Assembly: GCA_016715885.1 (NCBI GenBank)
Contig: JADJXL010000015.1
Location: 372,001-436,000 of the forward strand
Length of the DNA stretch: 64,000 nucleotides
Reading direction: 5' to 3'
Source: Polyangiaceae bacterium
GTDB taxonomy: Bacteria > Myxococcota_A > Polyangia > Polyangiales > Polyangiaceae
Shown: positions 8,168 through 16,288 of the stretch, piece after piece
Layout of the letters: every line of letters starts with the position of its first letter
Position numbering within the stretch: position 1 is the stretch's first letter
Notes under the pieces: generated by a model
The model's input: only the letters and a program-made list of their open reading frames with translations
The model's database searches: none
What the model was told of the DNA's origin: nothing
Made by a program: the position numbers and the translations under genes

Positions 8168-8481
8168 TGAACCGGCTGAAGGTGGGTGACCTGGTGCAGG
8201 TCATCAGCGGCAGGGAGAAGGGCAAGCAGGGTCGCGTGTCGAAGATTCTTGCCGAAGACGACAAAGTGGTCGTCGAGGGCTTGAACAAGGTGACGCGTCA
8301 TCAGCGCCCGACGCCTCGAAATCAGCAAGGCGGCAAGATCGAGAAGGAGGCGCCGCTTCATGCCTCCAAGGTCATGTTGGTGGACCCCACGACGGGCAAA
8401 CCTTCGCGCGTGAAGGTGATGGTCGTCGATGGAAAGAAGCAGCGCACTGCGAAGAGCGGCGCCGTGATTACGGCAGGCTGA
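8167..8481 (+). CDS. rplX: 50S ribosomal protein L24
   Basis: L24 is an assembly-initiating protein with a KOW motif, here at residues about 4-32 (LKVGDLVQVISGREKGKQGRV). The rest fits the family: KVVVEGLNKVTRHQ, GGKIEKEAPLHASKVMLVDP.TGKP.RV. The 104-residue length is normal. The ATG overlaps the rplN stop by one base (TGATG), so translation is probably coupled. rplE starts three bases after its stop. Confidence 0.95.
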   Translation: MNRLKVGDLVQVISGREKGKQGRVSKILAEDDKVVVEGLNKVTRHQRPTPRNQQGGKIEKEAPLHASKVMLVDPTTGKPSRVKVMVVDGKKQRTAKSGAVITAG

Positions 8482-8484
8482 GCC

Positions 8485-9216
8485 ATGGCGGACAAGAAGG
8501 ACGACAAGGACAAGGGCAAAAAGCCCAGCAAGGACGCCAAACCGGCGGCGAACAAACCGGCTGCTGCGGCGGCTGGCAAGGGCGCCAAGGATGGCGGCAA
8601 AGGTGGCAAGGGCAAGGGGGAAGCTCCGAAGGCCGCTGCTGCTGAAGTTGCTGCTGCGCCGGTTGATCCGAACTACGTGCCCCGCGTGCGCAAGAAGTAT
8701 CGCGACACGGTGGTGGCGGCGCTTTCCAAGAAGTTTGGCTACAAGAACCCCATGATGGTTCCCCGCCTGCAGAAGGTGGTGATCAACATGGGCCTTGGTG
8801 CCGCCGTTGGAAATCCGAAGATCATCGACTCGGCTGTCGAAGACTTGCGGTCGATTGCGGGCCAAAAGCCCGTGGTCACGCGAGCTCGGAAATCGATCGC
8901 GACGTTCAAGCTGCGTGAGAACCTGCCGATCGGGGTGACGGTGACGCTCCGCCGAGATCGGATGTGGGAGTTCATCGATCGGTTGATCAGCTTCTCGCTG
9001 CCTCGTGTGCGTGACTTCAAGGGCGTGAGCCCCAAGGGGTTCGACGGCCGAGGCAACTTCACGATGGGTCTGCGTGAGCAGATCATTTTCCCTGAGGTCG
9101 ACTACGACAAGGTCGATGTCGTCAAGGGTATGAACATTTCGTTCGTGACCACCGCACGCACCGACGAGGAGGGACGCGCCCTTCTCACGGAGCTTGGGAT
9201 CCCGTTCAGGCATTGA
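8485..9216 (+). CDS. rplE: 50S ribosomal protein L5 with a Lys/Ala/Gly-rich N-terminal extension
   Basis: The core L5 fold begins near residue 65: YVPRVRKKYRDTVVAALSKKFGYKNPMMVPRLQKVVINMGLG, then RKSIATFKLRENLPIG and FPEVDYDKVDVVKGM. L5 binds 5S rRNA in the central protuberance. The total is 243 residues against about 180 in most bacteria. The extra 60 or so are a low-complexity Lys/Ala/Gly/Asp segment starting MADKKDDKDKGKK. The ATG at 8485 follows rplX by three bases and no internal start has a better context, so I keep the extension as part of the protein. Confidence 0.95.
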   Translation: MADKKDDKDKGKKPSKDAKPAANKPAAAAAGKGAKDGGKGGKGKGEAPKAAAAEVAAAPVDPNYVPRVRKKYRDTVVAALSKKFGYKNPMMVPRLQKVVINMGLGAAVGNPKIIDSAVEDLRSIAGQKPVVTRARKSIATFKLRENLPIGVTVTLRRDRMWEFIDRLISFSLPRVRDFKGVSPKGFDGRGNFTMGLREQIIFPEVDYDKVDVVKGMNISFVTTARTDEEGRALLTELGIPFRH

Positions 9217-9226
9217 GGAATATTCG

Positions 9227-9412
9227 ATGGCTCGCGCAAAAGAATTTGCCAAGCTGAACCGGCCGCCCAAGTTTGCCGTGCGGCATCGTAATCGTTGCAA
9301 GGTTTGCGGCCGTTCGCGCGGTTATTACCGCGACTTCGAGCTGTGTCGCGTGTGTCTCCGTATGTTCGCTCTTCGGGGCGAGCTACCGGGCGTGATCAAG
9401 GCGAGTTGGTGA
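9227..9412 (+). CDS. rpsN: 30S ribosomal protein S14, zinc-binding type Z
   Basis: The 61-residue protein is the short, zinc-binding form of S14 (also called rpsZ). Two Cys pairs are visible, CKVCGRSRG and CRVCL, along with the usual GYYRDFELCR and FREL/LPGVIKASW-type ending. S14 helps to build the 30S head. A longer frame begins at 9194 inside rplE, but the ATG at 9227 gives the family start MARAKEFAKLNRPPKF. GAGGAA precedes it by six bases. Confidence 0.95.
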   Translation: MARAKEFAKLNRPPKFAVRHRNRCKVCGRSRGYYRDFELCRVCLRMFALRGELPGVIKASW

Positions 9413-9416
9413 TGCC

Positions 9417-9809
9417 ATGATGACCGATCCGATCGCCGACATGCTGACCCGAATTCGAAATGCTGCGCTTGCGCGGCATGATCGAACCGAGGTCCCTGCA
9501 AGCAAGTTGAAGAAGGCCGTTGCCGACATCCTCAAGTCCGAGGGCTACATCGCGGACGTGAGGCCGAGTGAAGGCAACGCCGGCAAGCTGACGATCGTTC
9601 TCAAGTATGGGCGTGATCGTTCGAGTGCCATTGACGGAGTTCGCCGCATCAGCCGGCCGGGTCGTCGCGTGTACGTCAAGCACGACCGGATTCCGCGCGT
9701 CCTTTCGGGCCTCGGGATCAGCATCTTGAGCACGTCTCACGGCTTGATGAGCGACCGCGATGCCCGTAAGCACAAGCTCGGTGGCGAGCTTCTCTGCGAG
9801 GTGTGGTGA
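9417..9809 (+). CDS. rpsH: 30S ribosomal protein S8
   Basis: S8 (130 residues, normal) organises the central domain of 16S rRNA and in other bacteria represses the spc operon. Blocks: MTDPIADMLTRIRNA, KLKKAVADILKSEGYI, RISRPGRRVYV, and GLGISILSTSHGLMSDRDARK..LGGELLCEVW. Two ATGs lie at 9417 and 9420; either could start the protein. The stop codon overlaps the rplF start. Confidence 0.97.
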   Translation: MMTDPIADMLTRIRNAALARHDRTEVPASKLKKAVADILKSEGYIADVRPSEGNAGKLTIVLKYGRDRSSAIDGVRRISRPGRRVYVKHDRIPRVLSGLGISILSTSHGLMSDRDARKHKLGGELLCEVW

Positions 9810-10408
9810 TGCAGGCCGCTACGACGCAATCGAGCGAAGTTTCTAAGACTTCGCGGGTTGGCAAGCGTCCGGTTGACGTTCCGAAAGGCGTCACGGTGAC
9901 CGTCAAGGGTCGCAACGTGGAGATCAAGGGCGCCAAGGGCCAGCTTTCGCAGGATCTGCCGGCAACGGTGGATGTGAAGGTTGACGGCTCGAAGCTCCTT
10001 GTCTCTTCGACCGCACCCGGACGTGATGGTTCACGCCTCCAAGGCCTCGTGCGTGCGCTGCTCGCTTCCATGGTGAAGGGTGCGGCGGACGGTTACGAGC
10101 GGATACTCGAGCTGAAGGGCACCGGGTATCGCGTGGACTTGAAAGGCACGACGCTCACGTTTGCGCTTGGATATTCGCATCCGGTGGTGTTCCCGGTCCC
10201 GAAAGGACTCACGGCGACCATCCCTGCGGATTCCAAAGGCACCGTGCTCGTTTTGCAGGGCGCTGACAAGGCGCTCATTGGGCAGACGGCTGCGACGATC
10301 CGCGGATTCCGGCCCCCCGAGCCTTACGGTGGCAAGGGTGTTCGGTACCGTGGTGAGCGGGTCCGCGAGAAGGCGGGCAAGGCTGGCGGCAAGGGCGGCA
10401 AGAAGTAA
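9809..10408 (+). CDS. rplF: 50S ribosomal protein L6
   Basis: L6 sits near the sarcin-ricin loop and the factor-binding site. Visible blocks are SRVGKRPVDVPKGVTVTVKG..VEIKGAKGQLSQ, GYERILELKGTGYRV, LGYSHPVVFPVPKG and the conserved IRGFRPPEPYGGKGVRY, followed by a Gly/Lys tail. The length of 199 exceeds the typical ~178 because of a short N-terminal tail and a basic C-terminal tail. The chosen ATG overlaps the rpsH stop; two in-frame GTGs directly upstream are alternatives. Confidence 0.96.
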   Translation: MQAATTQSSEVSKTSRVGKRPVDVPKGVTVTVKGRNVEIKGAKGQLSQDLPATVDVKVDGSKLLVSSTAPGRDGSRLQGLVRALLASMVKGAADGYERILELKGTGYRVDLKGTTLTFALGYSHPVVFPVPKGLTATIPADSKGTVLVLQGADKALIGQTAATIRGFRPPEPYGGKGVRYRGERVREKAGKAGGKGGKK

Positions 10409-10459
10409 CCGAGCGGGGCGGCCGAAGGTCGCCCTCACAGGTACGGAAGCGACACGACC

Positions 10460-10819
10460 ATGGGCATGAGAATCGTCGGAAGGGAGCGCCGCAAGCTCCG
10501 CATTCGCAAGAAGGTGAACGGATCGTCCGCTCGCCCGCGTTTGACCGTTTTCCGAAGCGCCAAGCACATCTACGCGCAGGTCATCGACGACACGACGGGG
10601 CAGACGCTCGCGCACGCCTCGACGTTGTCGAAAGATCTTCGCGGAACGCTCGACGACGACAAGAAAGTCGACGCGGCCAAGAAGGTGGGAGCGCTCATCG
10701 CAAAGATTTGCAAGTCGAAGAAGATCGACCGTGTCGTGTTCGATCGGAACGGCTATCTCTATCACGGGCGCGTGAGCGCTCTGGCACAGGCCGCCCGAGA
10801 GGCGGGGCTCGAGTTCTAG
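10460..10819 (+). CDS. rplR: 50S ribosomal protein L18
   Basis: L18 (119 residues) binds 5S rRNA with L5 and L25. The family pattern is clear: RIRKKVNGSSARPRLTVFRSAKHIYAQVIDD, LAHASTLSKDLR, and DRVVFDRNGYLYHGRV.ALA.AAREAGLEF. The 51-base gap after rplF is longer than most in this operon but shows no terminator. rpsE follows after 52 bases. Confidence 0.97.
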   Translation: MGMRIVGRERRKLRIRKKVNGSSARPRLTVFRSAKHIYAQVIDDTTGQTLAHASTLSKDLRGTLDDDKKVDAAKKVGALIAKICKSKKIDRVVFDRNGYLYHGRVSALAQAAREAGLEF

Positions 10820-10871
10820 GCCCTGGGATCGCTGGCGATCGCGCAGGCTTCACGGACGAAGAAGGCACGGT

Positions 10872-11474
10872 ATGGCGTTCGATCAAATCGACGACGAGAA
10901 ACTCAAGGAGCGGGTGATTCATATCAACCGCGTCGCCAAGGTCGTAAAAGGTGGACGAAGGTTCAGCTTTTCGGCGCTTGTGGTCGTGGGCGACGAATCT
11001 GGGCATGTGGGCGTGGGTCTGGGCAAGGCCAACGAGGTCCCCGAGGCCATTCGGAAAGGGAATGACCAGGCCCGGAAGAACATTTTCCGCATCCCGCTCG
11101 ACGGCGTGACGATTCCGCACGACGCATTCGGGCACGTGGGCGCGGGCAAAGTGCTCTTGAAGCCTGCCAGCCCTGGAACGGGCGTTATTGCAGGTGGCGC
11201 CGTGCGCGCGGTGGTCGAGTCTGCGGGCATCCACGACGTCTTGACGAAGTCGCTTGGAACGAGCAATCCGCACAACGTCGTGCATGCGACGGTGGCGGCG
11301 CTCAAGAACCTGCGCAGCGTCGAACACGTCGCGGGCAAGCGGTCGATGCAGACCGACGATGTCGGTTGGCAGCGCAAGGGTGGTGGCACGACGACTGCAC
11401 CGAGCCGTCGCCGCGCTAGCCAAGCGCCTCCTGCGCGCGCTCCGCGCGAGGGTGGTGATGGAGGATCGCAATGA
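10872..11474 (+). CDS. rpsE: 30S ribosomal protein S5
   Basis: S5 affects decoding accuracy and mRNA unwinding at the entry site. Core motifs: ERVIHINRVAKVVKGGRRFSFSALVVVGD..GHVGVGLGKANEVPEAIRKG, PHDAFGHVGAGKVLLKPASPGTGVIAGGAVRAVVE, and GTSNPHNVVHATVAAL. The protein is 200 residues long, about 30 more than the E. coli protein, with a basic, disordered C-terminal tail after residue 165. Its stop overlaps the rpmD ATG by four bases. Confidence 0.97.
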   Translation: MAFDQIDDEKLKERVIHINRVAKVVKGGRRFSFSALVVVGDESGHVGVGLGKANEVPEAIRKGNDQARKNIFRIPLDGVTIPHDAFGHVGAGKVLLKPASPGTGVIAGGAVRAVVESAGIHDVLTKSLGTSNPHNVVHATVAALKNLRSVEHVAGKRSMQTDDVGWQRKGGGTTTAPSRRRASQAPPARAPREGGDGGSQ

Positions 11475-11674
11475 AGAGTCATCTTCGAGTGCGACAAAGC
11501 GGCAGCGTGACGGGTCAGACCGAACATCAGCGTCGCGTTTTGCGAGGTCTTGGTCTTCGGAAGAGCGGCAGTGAAGTCATCGTCGCGAACACTCCTTCGT
11601 TCCGCGGCATGATCAAGAAGGTGCTTCACCTCGTGTCGGTCGAAGAAGTCGACGGGAAGAGCTCCCAGGCGTAG
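11471..11674 (+). CDS. rpmD: 50S ribosomal protein L30
   Basis: The 67-residue product carries the L30 core: LRVRQSGSVTGQTEHQRRVLRGLGLRKSGSEVIVANTPSFRGMIKKVLHLVSVEEV. L30 is a small 23S rRNA-binding protein missing from some bacterial lineages but present here. It overlaps rpsE by four bases (ATGA), so it is likely translated by coupling, and rplO follows after 23 bases. Confidence 0.95.
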   Translation: MKSHLRVRQSGSVTGQTEHQRRVLRGLGLRKSGSEVIVANTPSFRGMIKKVLHLVSVEEVDGKSSQA

Positions 11675-11697
11675 CCGGTTGGGAAAGCGTAGTAGCG

Positions 11698-12174
11698 ATG
11701 GATATTCTCTCGAAGCTCCAGGCACCGGAAGGCGCCAACAAGAAAGCAACTCGCGTCGGTCGCGGCGTGGGTTCCGGTCTTGGCAAGACGGCTGGTCGTG
11801 GTCAAAAGGGCCAGAAGGCTCGCTCGACTGGCAACATCGGCAAGAAGCACTTCCAGGGCGGCCAGACGCCGATTCAGCGTCGTCTCCCGAAGCGCGGATT
11901 CCGCAATCCGTTCGCGGCGATCGTTGCGACGGTCAACGTGGGCGACTTGGATGCGGTCTTCGAGAATGGCGCCGTCGTGGACATGGCAGCGCTCGAATCG
12001 AAGCGGCTCGTCCAAGGCCGATACGACTTGATCAAGGTGCTGGGCGATGGCGACCTTACCAAGAAGCTCGTCATCTCGGCACATCGGTTCTCAAAGAGCG
12101 CGCTTGCCAAGATCGCGCAAGCCGGTGGCCAAGCAAATGTGCTTGCATCCGGTAGTGCTCCGGCTCAAGGCTAA
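11698..12174 (+). CDS. rplO: 50S ribosomal protein L15
   Basis: L15 (158 residues) is a late-assembly protein with a long Gly/Arg-rich N-terminal arm, seen here as RVGRGVGSGLGKTAGRGQKGQKAR, followed by GGQTPIQRRLPKRGFRNPF, and C-terminal VLGDGDLTKKLVISAHRFSKSALAKIAQAGGQ. It directly precedes secY, which is the conserved order rpmD-rplO-secY in the spc operon. Confidence 0.97.
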   Translation: MDILSKLQAPEGANKKATRVGRGVGSGLGKTAGRGQKGQKARSTGNIGKKHFQGGQTPIQRRLPKRGFRNPFAAIVATVNVGDLDAVFENGAVVDMAALESKRLVQGRYDLIKVLGDGDLTKKLVISAHRFSKSALAKIAQAGGQANVLASGSAPAQG

Positions 12175-12205
12175 GTAGCTCCTCCTACCAACGCAGTATC
12201 ACACC

Positions 12206-13534
12206 ATGGCCACACTCGCGGGAATAGCGAACTTTCACAAGGTGCCGGAGCTCCGGCGCAGGGTGATCTTCACCCTCGTGATGCTGGCCGTCTACCGTAT
12301 TGGTGTGTTCGTCACGGTTCCCGGCGTGGATCGCCGGGAAATGGGACGATTCATGGCGAAGCAGTCGGGTAGTTTGCTCGGCTTCTTCAACATGTTTTCG
12401 GGTGGTGCGCTCGAGCAGCTTTCGATCTTCGCCTTGGGCATCATGCCTTACATCTCGGCGTCGATCATCATGCAGCTCATGGGCATGGTGTACAAGCCCA
12501 TCGACGAGCTTCGTAAGGAAGGGGAACAGGGGCGGCGCAAGATCGATCAGTACACGCGGTACGGTACGATCGGTTTGTCCCTGTTCCAGTCCTATGCCAT
12601 TTCGCAATGGCTCGAATCGATTTCGTCGAGTGACCAGGGAGCGGGTGTCGTTACGCATCCCGGCATCGGGTTTACGCTCCTCACGATGATCACGCTGACC
12701 ACGGGAACCGCGTTCCTCATGTGGATCGGCGAGCAGATCACGGAGCGCGGCGTATCGAACGGGATTTCGCTCCTGATTTTCGCGAGCATCGTGACGGGCA
12801 TACCTGGCTTCATCGGAAGCTACTTTGCGCAGAACGCAGGCAACGTTCAGCCGCTGACGATTGCCGCGCTGCTTGCCTTCATCGTGCTGGCGATTGCGGT
12901 GATCGCGTTCTTCGAGAACGGTCGCCGTCAAATCCCGATCGTGTATTCGCGCAGGCAGGTGGGGCGTCGAGTCTACGGGGCACAGAACGCGCACTTGCCT
13001 CTCAAGGTGAACACAGCGGGCACGATTCCTCCGATCTTCGCTTCGTCACTGCTGATGTTTCCGCAGACGATGGCGAACATGAACATCCCTGGAGCCGATA
13101 CGCTTCAGAACATCATCAATCGTGGTGGTTGGGTGTTCAACACGGGCTACGCGCTGCTGATTGTCTTCTTCTGTTACTTCTACACGAGCGTCACGTTTCA
13201 GCCGGTTGATGTTGCTGAAAACCTGAAGAAGCAGCAGGCCAACATTCCTGGGATTCGTCCGGGTAAGCAGACGGCGGACTACATTCAGGGGGTCATGAAT
13301 CGCATCACGTTTGGTGGTGCGCTCTATGTGACGACGGTGTGTGTGTTGCCTTCGGTGGTTGGGGATCTGTTGCGCGTGCCGATCACGTTTGGTGGCACGT
13401 CACTGATGATCGTCGTCGGCGTTGCGCTCGATACGGTCAATCAGATTGAAGCGCAGCTCATCACCCGCAGTTACGAAGGACTCACGGGACCTGGAGCGGG
13501 GCGGCTTCGGGCACGTCGGTTGCCGGAAGGTTGA
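12206..13534 (+). CDS. secY: Protein translocase subunit SecY
   Basis: SecY (442 residues) forms the channel of the SecYEG translocon in the inner membrane. Ten hydrophobic segments are present. Diagnostic blocks are FTLVMLAVYRIGVFVTVPGV, FFNMFSGGALEQLSIFALGIMPYISASIIMQL, RYGTIGLSLFQ, NGISLLIFASIVTGIP, and the C-terminal YEGLTGPGAGRLR. The plug and cytoplasmic loops have normal spacing. It lies between rplO and adk, 31 bases after rplO. Confidence 0.97.
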   Translation: MATLAGIANFHKVPELRRRVIFTLVMLAVYRIGVFVTVPGVDRREMGRFMAKQSGSLLGFFNMFSGGALEQLSIFALGIMPYISASIIMQLMGMVYKPIDELRKEGEQGRRKIDQYTRYGTIGLSLFQSYAISQWLESISSSDQGAGVVTHPGIGFTLLTMITLTTGTAFLMWIGEQITERGVSNGISLLIFASIVTGIPGFIGSYFAQNAGNVQPLTIAALLAFIVLAIAVIAFFENGRRQIPIVYSRRQVGRRVYGAQNAHLPLKVNTAGTIPPIFASSLLMFPQTMANMNIPGADTLQNIINRGGWVFNTGYALLIVFFCYFYTSVTFQPVDVAENLKKQQANIPGIRPGKQTADYIQGVMNRITFGGALYVTTVCVLPSVVGDLLRVPITFGGTSLMIVVGVALDTVNQIEAQLITRSYEGLTGPGAGRLRARRLPEG

Positions 13535-13550
13535 GGGGGGAAGACTTGGT

Positions 13551-14189
13551 ATGATCATCATCTTGGTTGGCCCACCGGGTTCGGGCAAAGGCACCCAAGC
13601 TCAGGTGTTGTGCAAGAAGTTTGATATCCCGCAGATTTCGACGGGCGATATGCTTCGTGCGGCCAAGGCATCTGGAACGTTGGATCCGAAGTACCTAGCG
13701 ATCATGGACACGGGCGGGCTCATCCCAGACGAGGTGGTGATTGGGCTCATCGACAAGCGCATCGATGCGGCCGACTGCAAGCAGGGCTTTTTGTTGGATG
13801 GGTTTCCGCGAACGGTGCCCCAGGCCGAGGCGCTCGAGCGGCTGCTTGCTGCACGTTCGCTCAGGATCGACGCGGTTCTTCAGCTCGACGTATCCCGTGG
13901 GCTCTTGGAAGAGCGGTTGATCCACCGTCGGACCGACAAAAAGTCTGGACAGATTTATCATCTCGTCTATAGTCCGCCTCCCCCAGGTGCCGACCTTGAG
14001 CATCGGGCGGATGATCGGCCGGAGGCAGTTGGCAAGCGCCTCGATGCATACGAGGCAATGACGGCTGCACTTTTGCCGTACTACCAGGACAAGGAACTTC
14101 TGAGGCGCATCGACGGAGTCGGGGCGCCGGCAGAGGTGACGTCGAGAGTGCTCGAGGCTCTTGGCGGCGTGCATGCGGAAGGCTCATGA
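13551..14189 (+). CDS. adk: Adenylate kinase
   Basis: The enzyme interconverts ATP + AMP and 2 ADP. The P-loop GPPGSGKGTQ (residues 7-16), the AMP-binding ISTGDMLRAA and DGFPRTVPQAEALE, and the LID start RLIHRRTDKKSGQIYHL are clear. The LID lacks the four zinc Cys of Gram-positive homologues. It is 212 residues long. The open frame extends to 13422 inside secY, but the ATG at 13551 gives the family N terminus MIIILVGPPG and has a GA-rich ribosome binding site. The order secY-adk-infA is common. Confidence 0.96.
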   Translation: MIIILVGPPGSGKGTQAQVLCKKFDIPQISTGDMLRAAKASGTLDPKYLAIMDTGGLIPDEVVIGLIDKRIDAADCKQGFLLDGFPRTVPQAEALERLLAARSLRIDAVLQLDVSRGLLEERLIHRRTDKKSGQIYHLVYSPPPPGADLEHRADDRPEAVGKRLDAYEAMTAALLPYYQDKELLRRIDGVGAPAEVTSRVLEALGGVHAEGS

Positions 14190-14440
14190 GACGATCGAAC
14201 CAAAGCTCGAAACCTGCGAAGGAACCGAAGGGCGACAAGCTCGAGTTCGACGGTGTCGTCCAGGAGGCACTTCCGAATGCGATGTTTCGGGTGAAGGCCG
14301 ACAATGGGTTGGGGGTGCTTGCGACCATCAGTGGTCGCATGCGGCAGTATTACATCAAGATTTTGCCCGGTGATCGCGTGACGGTCGAGGTTTCGCCCTA
14401 CGACCCTACGCGGGGCCGGATCACATATCGTCACAAATAG
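14186..14440 (+). CDS. infA: Translation initiation factor IF-1 with a short basic N-terminal extension
   Basis: IF-1 binds the A site of the 30S subunit during initiation. The S1-type OB fold is plain from residue about 17: DKLEFDGVVQEALPNAMFRVKADNGLGVLATISGRMR, then IKILPGDRVTVEVSPYDPTRGRITYR. It has 84 residues against the usual 72, the extra being a basic leader MRRSNQSSKPAKEPKG. Its start overlaps the adk stop by four bases. rpmJ follows 38 bases later. Confidence 0.95.
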   Translation: MRRSNQSSKPAKEPKGDKLEFDGVVQEALPNAMFRVKADNGLGVLATISGRMRQYYIKILPGDRVTVEVSPYDPTRGRITYRHK

Positions 14441-14478
14441 GACCAACTGCGGAGCGAGGATAGGACAAGGAACGCGTC

Positions 14479-14595
14479 ATGAAGGTACGACCTAGCGTCA
14501 AGAAAATCTGCGACAAGTGCAAAGTCGTGCGCCGTCGTGGTGTCGTGCGCGTGATCTGCGAGAACCCTCGCCACAAGCAACGTCAAGGGAATTGA
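14479..14595 (+). CDS. rpmJ: 50S ribosomal protein L36
   Basis: The 38-residue protein reads MKVRPSVKKICDKCKVVRRR... with the zinc ligands C-x2-C, then C and H in VICENPRHKQRQG, so it is the zinc-binding (C+) form of L36. It is the smallest ribosomal protein and stands between infA and rpsM as in many bacteria. It is too short for routine gene finders but unambiguous by sequence. Confidence 0.96.
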   Translation: MKVRPSVKKICDKCKVVRRRGVVRVICENPRHKQRQGN

Positions 14596-14607
14596 GTTGG
14601 AGTAGTC

Positions 14608-14988
<381 letters not shown>

Positions 14989-15014
14989 TGGGACGCGAGT
15001 AAGGACAGGGCGCC

Positions 15015-15422
15015 ATGGCGAATCCGAAGTCGGCTGCGGCCAGCAAGGCCAAGCAAAAGAAGAAGGTCAAGAAGAACATTGCGGCTGGGATTGCGCACAT
15101 CCAGTCGACATTCAACAACACCGTCGTGACGATCACGGACATCAACGGCAATGCCGTGGCGTGGTCGAGCGCGGGTGCGCGTGGTTTCAAGGGATCGCGC
15201 AAGTCGACTCCGTTTGCCGCGCAGCTAGCTGCCGAAGAAGCAGCTCGTCGCGCGCAGGAGCACGGAATGCGATCCGTGGCGGTATTCGTGAAGGGGCCCG
15301 GAGCTGGTCGCGAAAGCGCGCTTCGTGCTCTTCAGACGGCTGGTTTCAAGGTGACCTTGATTCGCGACGTCACTCCCATTCCCCACAACGGTTGCCGGCC
15401 GCCCAAGCGGCGCCGGGTTTGA
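15015..15422 (+). CDS. rpsK: 30S ribosomal protein S11
   Basis: S11 (135 residues) forms part of the platform near the E site. It has the conserved GIAHIQSTFNNTVVTITDINGNAVAWSSAGARGFKGSRKSTPFAAQ, VFVKGPGAGRESALRALQTAGFKV, and IRDVTPIPHNGCRPPKRRRV. A Lys/Ala-rich N-terminal tail of about 25 residues precedes the core, as in L5 of this operon. Order between rpsM and rpsD is normal. Confidence 0.97.
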   Translation: MANPKSAAASKAKQKKKVKKNIAAGIAHIQSTFNNTVVTITDINGNAVAWSSAGARGFKGSRKSTPFAAQLAAEEAARRAQEHGMRSVAVFVKGPGAGRESALRALQTAGFKVTLIRDVTPIPHNGCRPPKRRRV

Positions 15423-15440
15423 GGCTTCGAGGATTCGCAC

Positions 15441-16070
15441 ATGGCTCGGTACGTTGGACCTGTCTGTAAGCTGTGCCGTCGCGAGGGCATGAAGCTCTAC
15501 CTCAAGGGAGAGCGCTGCTACTCGGAGAAGTGTGCCCACACGCGTCGTCCTTACCCGCCCGGTCAGCACGGTCAGGGACGCGTCAAGCTCAGCGAGTACG
15601 CGATTCGGCTTCGTGAAAAGCAAAAGGTGCGTCGTGTGTACGGCGTTCTGGAGAGCCAATTCCATGGCTACTTCCAGGAGGCGAGCCGTCGCAAGGGGCG
15701 AACCGGTGAAGAGATGCTCGCGCTCCTCGAGCGCCGTCTCGACAACGTGGTGCATCGGCTCGGTTTTGCCGCGTCGCGCCCCGAGGCTCGACAACTCGTT
15801 CGCCACGGCCACGTCCAGGTGAACGGCAAGCGCCTCGACATTCCGAGCTTCGTCGTTCGCGTCGGTGATCGCGTCACGCTCACCGAAGGGGCGAAGAAGT
15901 TCAAGTTCGTCGGTGCTGCGATCGCAGGCGCGGACAAACGTCCGATCGCCTCGTGGCTCGAAGCAGATCGCGCGAACTTCACAGGCTCGGTCAAGTCTAC
16001 GCCAGTGCGCGAAGACCTCAACGAGCCCGAAATTCGCGAGCAGCTCGTCGTCGAGTATTACTCGCGCTGA
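15441..16070 (+). CDS. rpsD: 30S ribosomal protein S4
   Basis: S4 (209 residues) is a primary 16S rRNA binder and in enteric bacteria a repressor of the alpha operon. The N-terminal zinc site is kept (CKLCRREGMKLYLKGERCYSEKC). The S4 RNA-binding domain RLDNVVHRLGFAASRPEARQLVRHGHVQVNGKRLDIPSF.V..GD is clear. Unlike the tight spacing upstream, 218 bases with hairpins separate it from rpoA. Confidence 0.97.
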   Translation: MARYVGPVCKLCRREGMKLYLKGERCYSEKCAHTRRPYPPGQHGQGRVKLSEYAIRLREKQKVRRVYGVLESQFHGYFQEASRRKGRTGEEMLALLERRLDNVVHRLGFAASRPEARQLVRHGHVQVNGKRLDIPSFVVRVGDRVTLTEGAKKFKFVGAAIAGADKRPIASWLEADRANFTGSVKSTPVREDLNEPEIREQLVVEYYSR

Positions 16071-16088
16071 GCTTTGTTGGACGATGGT

Positions 16089-16153
16089 CCGGGGACGTGC
16101 AACATCACGGCCCCGGTTCAGTTTTTGGACTTGGAACGCCCTTTGGGCGCTCC
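16089..16153 (+). terminator. Two hairpins between rpsD and rpoA (possible attenuator)
   Basis: The first hairpin pairs CCGGGG (16089-16094) with CCCCGG (16111-16116), with an inner GTG/CAC pair, and is followed after four bases by TTTTT (16122-16126), the layout of a weak intrinsic terminator. The second pairs GGAaCGCCC (16133-16141) with GGGCGcTCC (16145-16153). They could reduce read-through from the ribosomal genes into rpoA. The structures are seen in the sequence; the regulatory effect is inference. Confidence 0.5.
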
Positions 16154-16173
16154 CTCCCGCAGTTTGAATTCGT

Positions 16174-16202
16174 TTGACGTGAAACGTTCGCGCGTTTTTA
16201 CG
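16174..16202 (+). promoter_or_regulatory. Possible internal promoter for rpoA-rplQ
   Basis: TTGACG (16174-16179) is a good -35 element. A 17-base spacer leads to TTTACG (16197-16202), a weaker -10. It follows the hairpins behind rpsD, in the longest gap of the operon, so separate transcription of rpoA and rplQ is plausible. The -10 match is poor, so this is tentative. Confidence 0.3.
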
Positions 16203-16288
16203 TAACGCGGGCAGGAGGCGGTGCTGGTTGACCGAGTGCGGCAACGAGCGTGAGACCTCCGCGCGAAACCCTTCGATACGAGGACAGG

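Noticed and set aside
16180..16200. AAACG/CGTTT hairpin with T run upstream of rpoA as an independent terminator
   Set aside because: The stem is only five bases; it overlaps the suggested promoter and is too weak to call.
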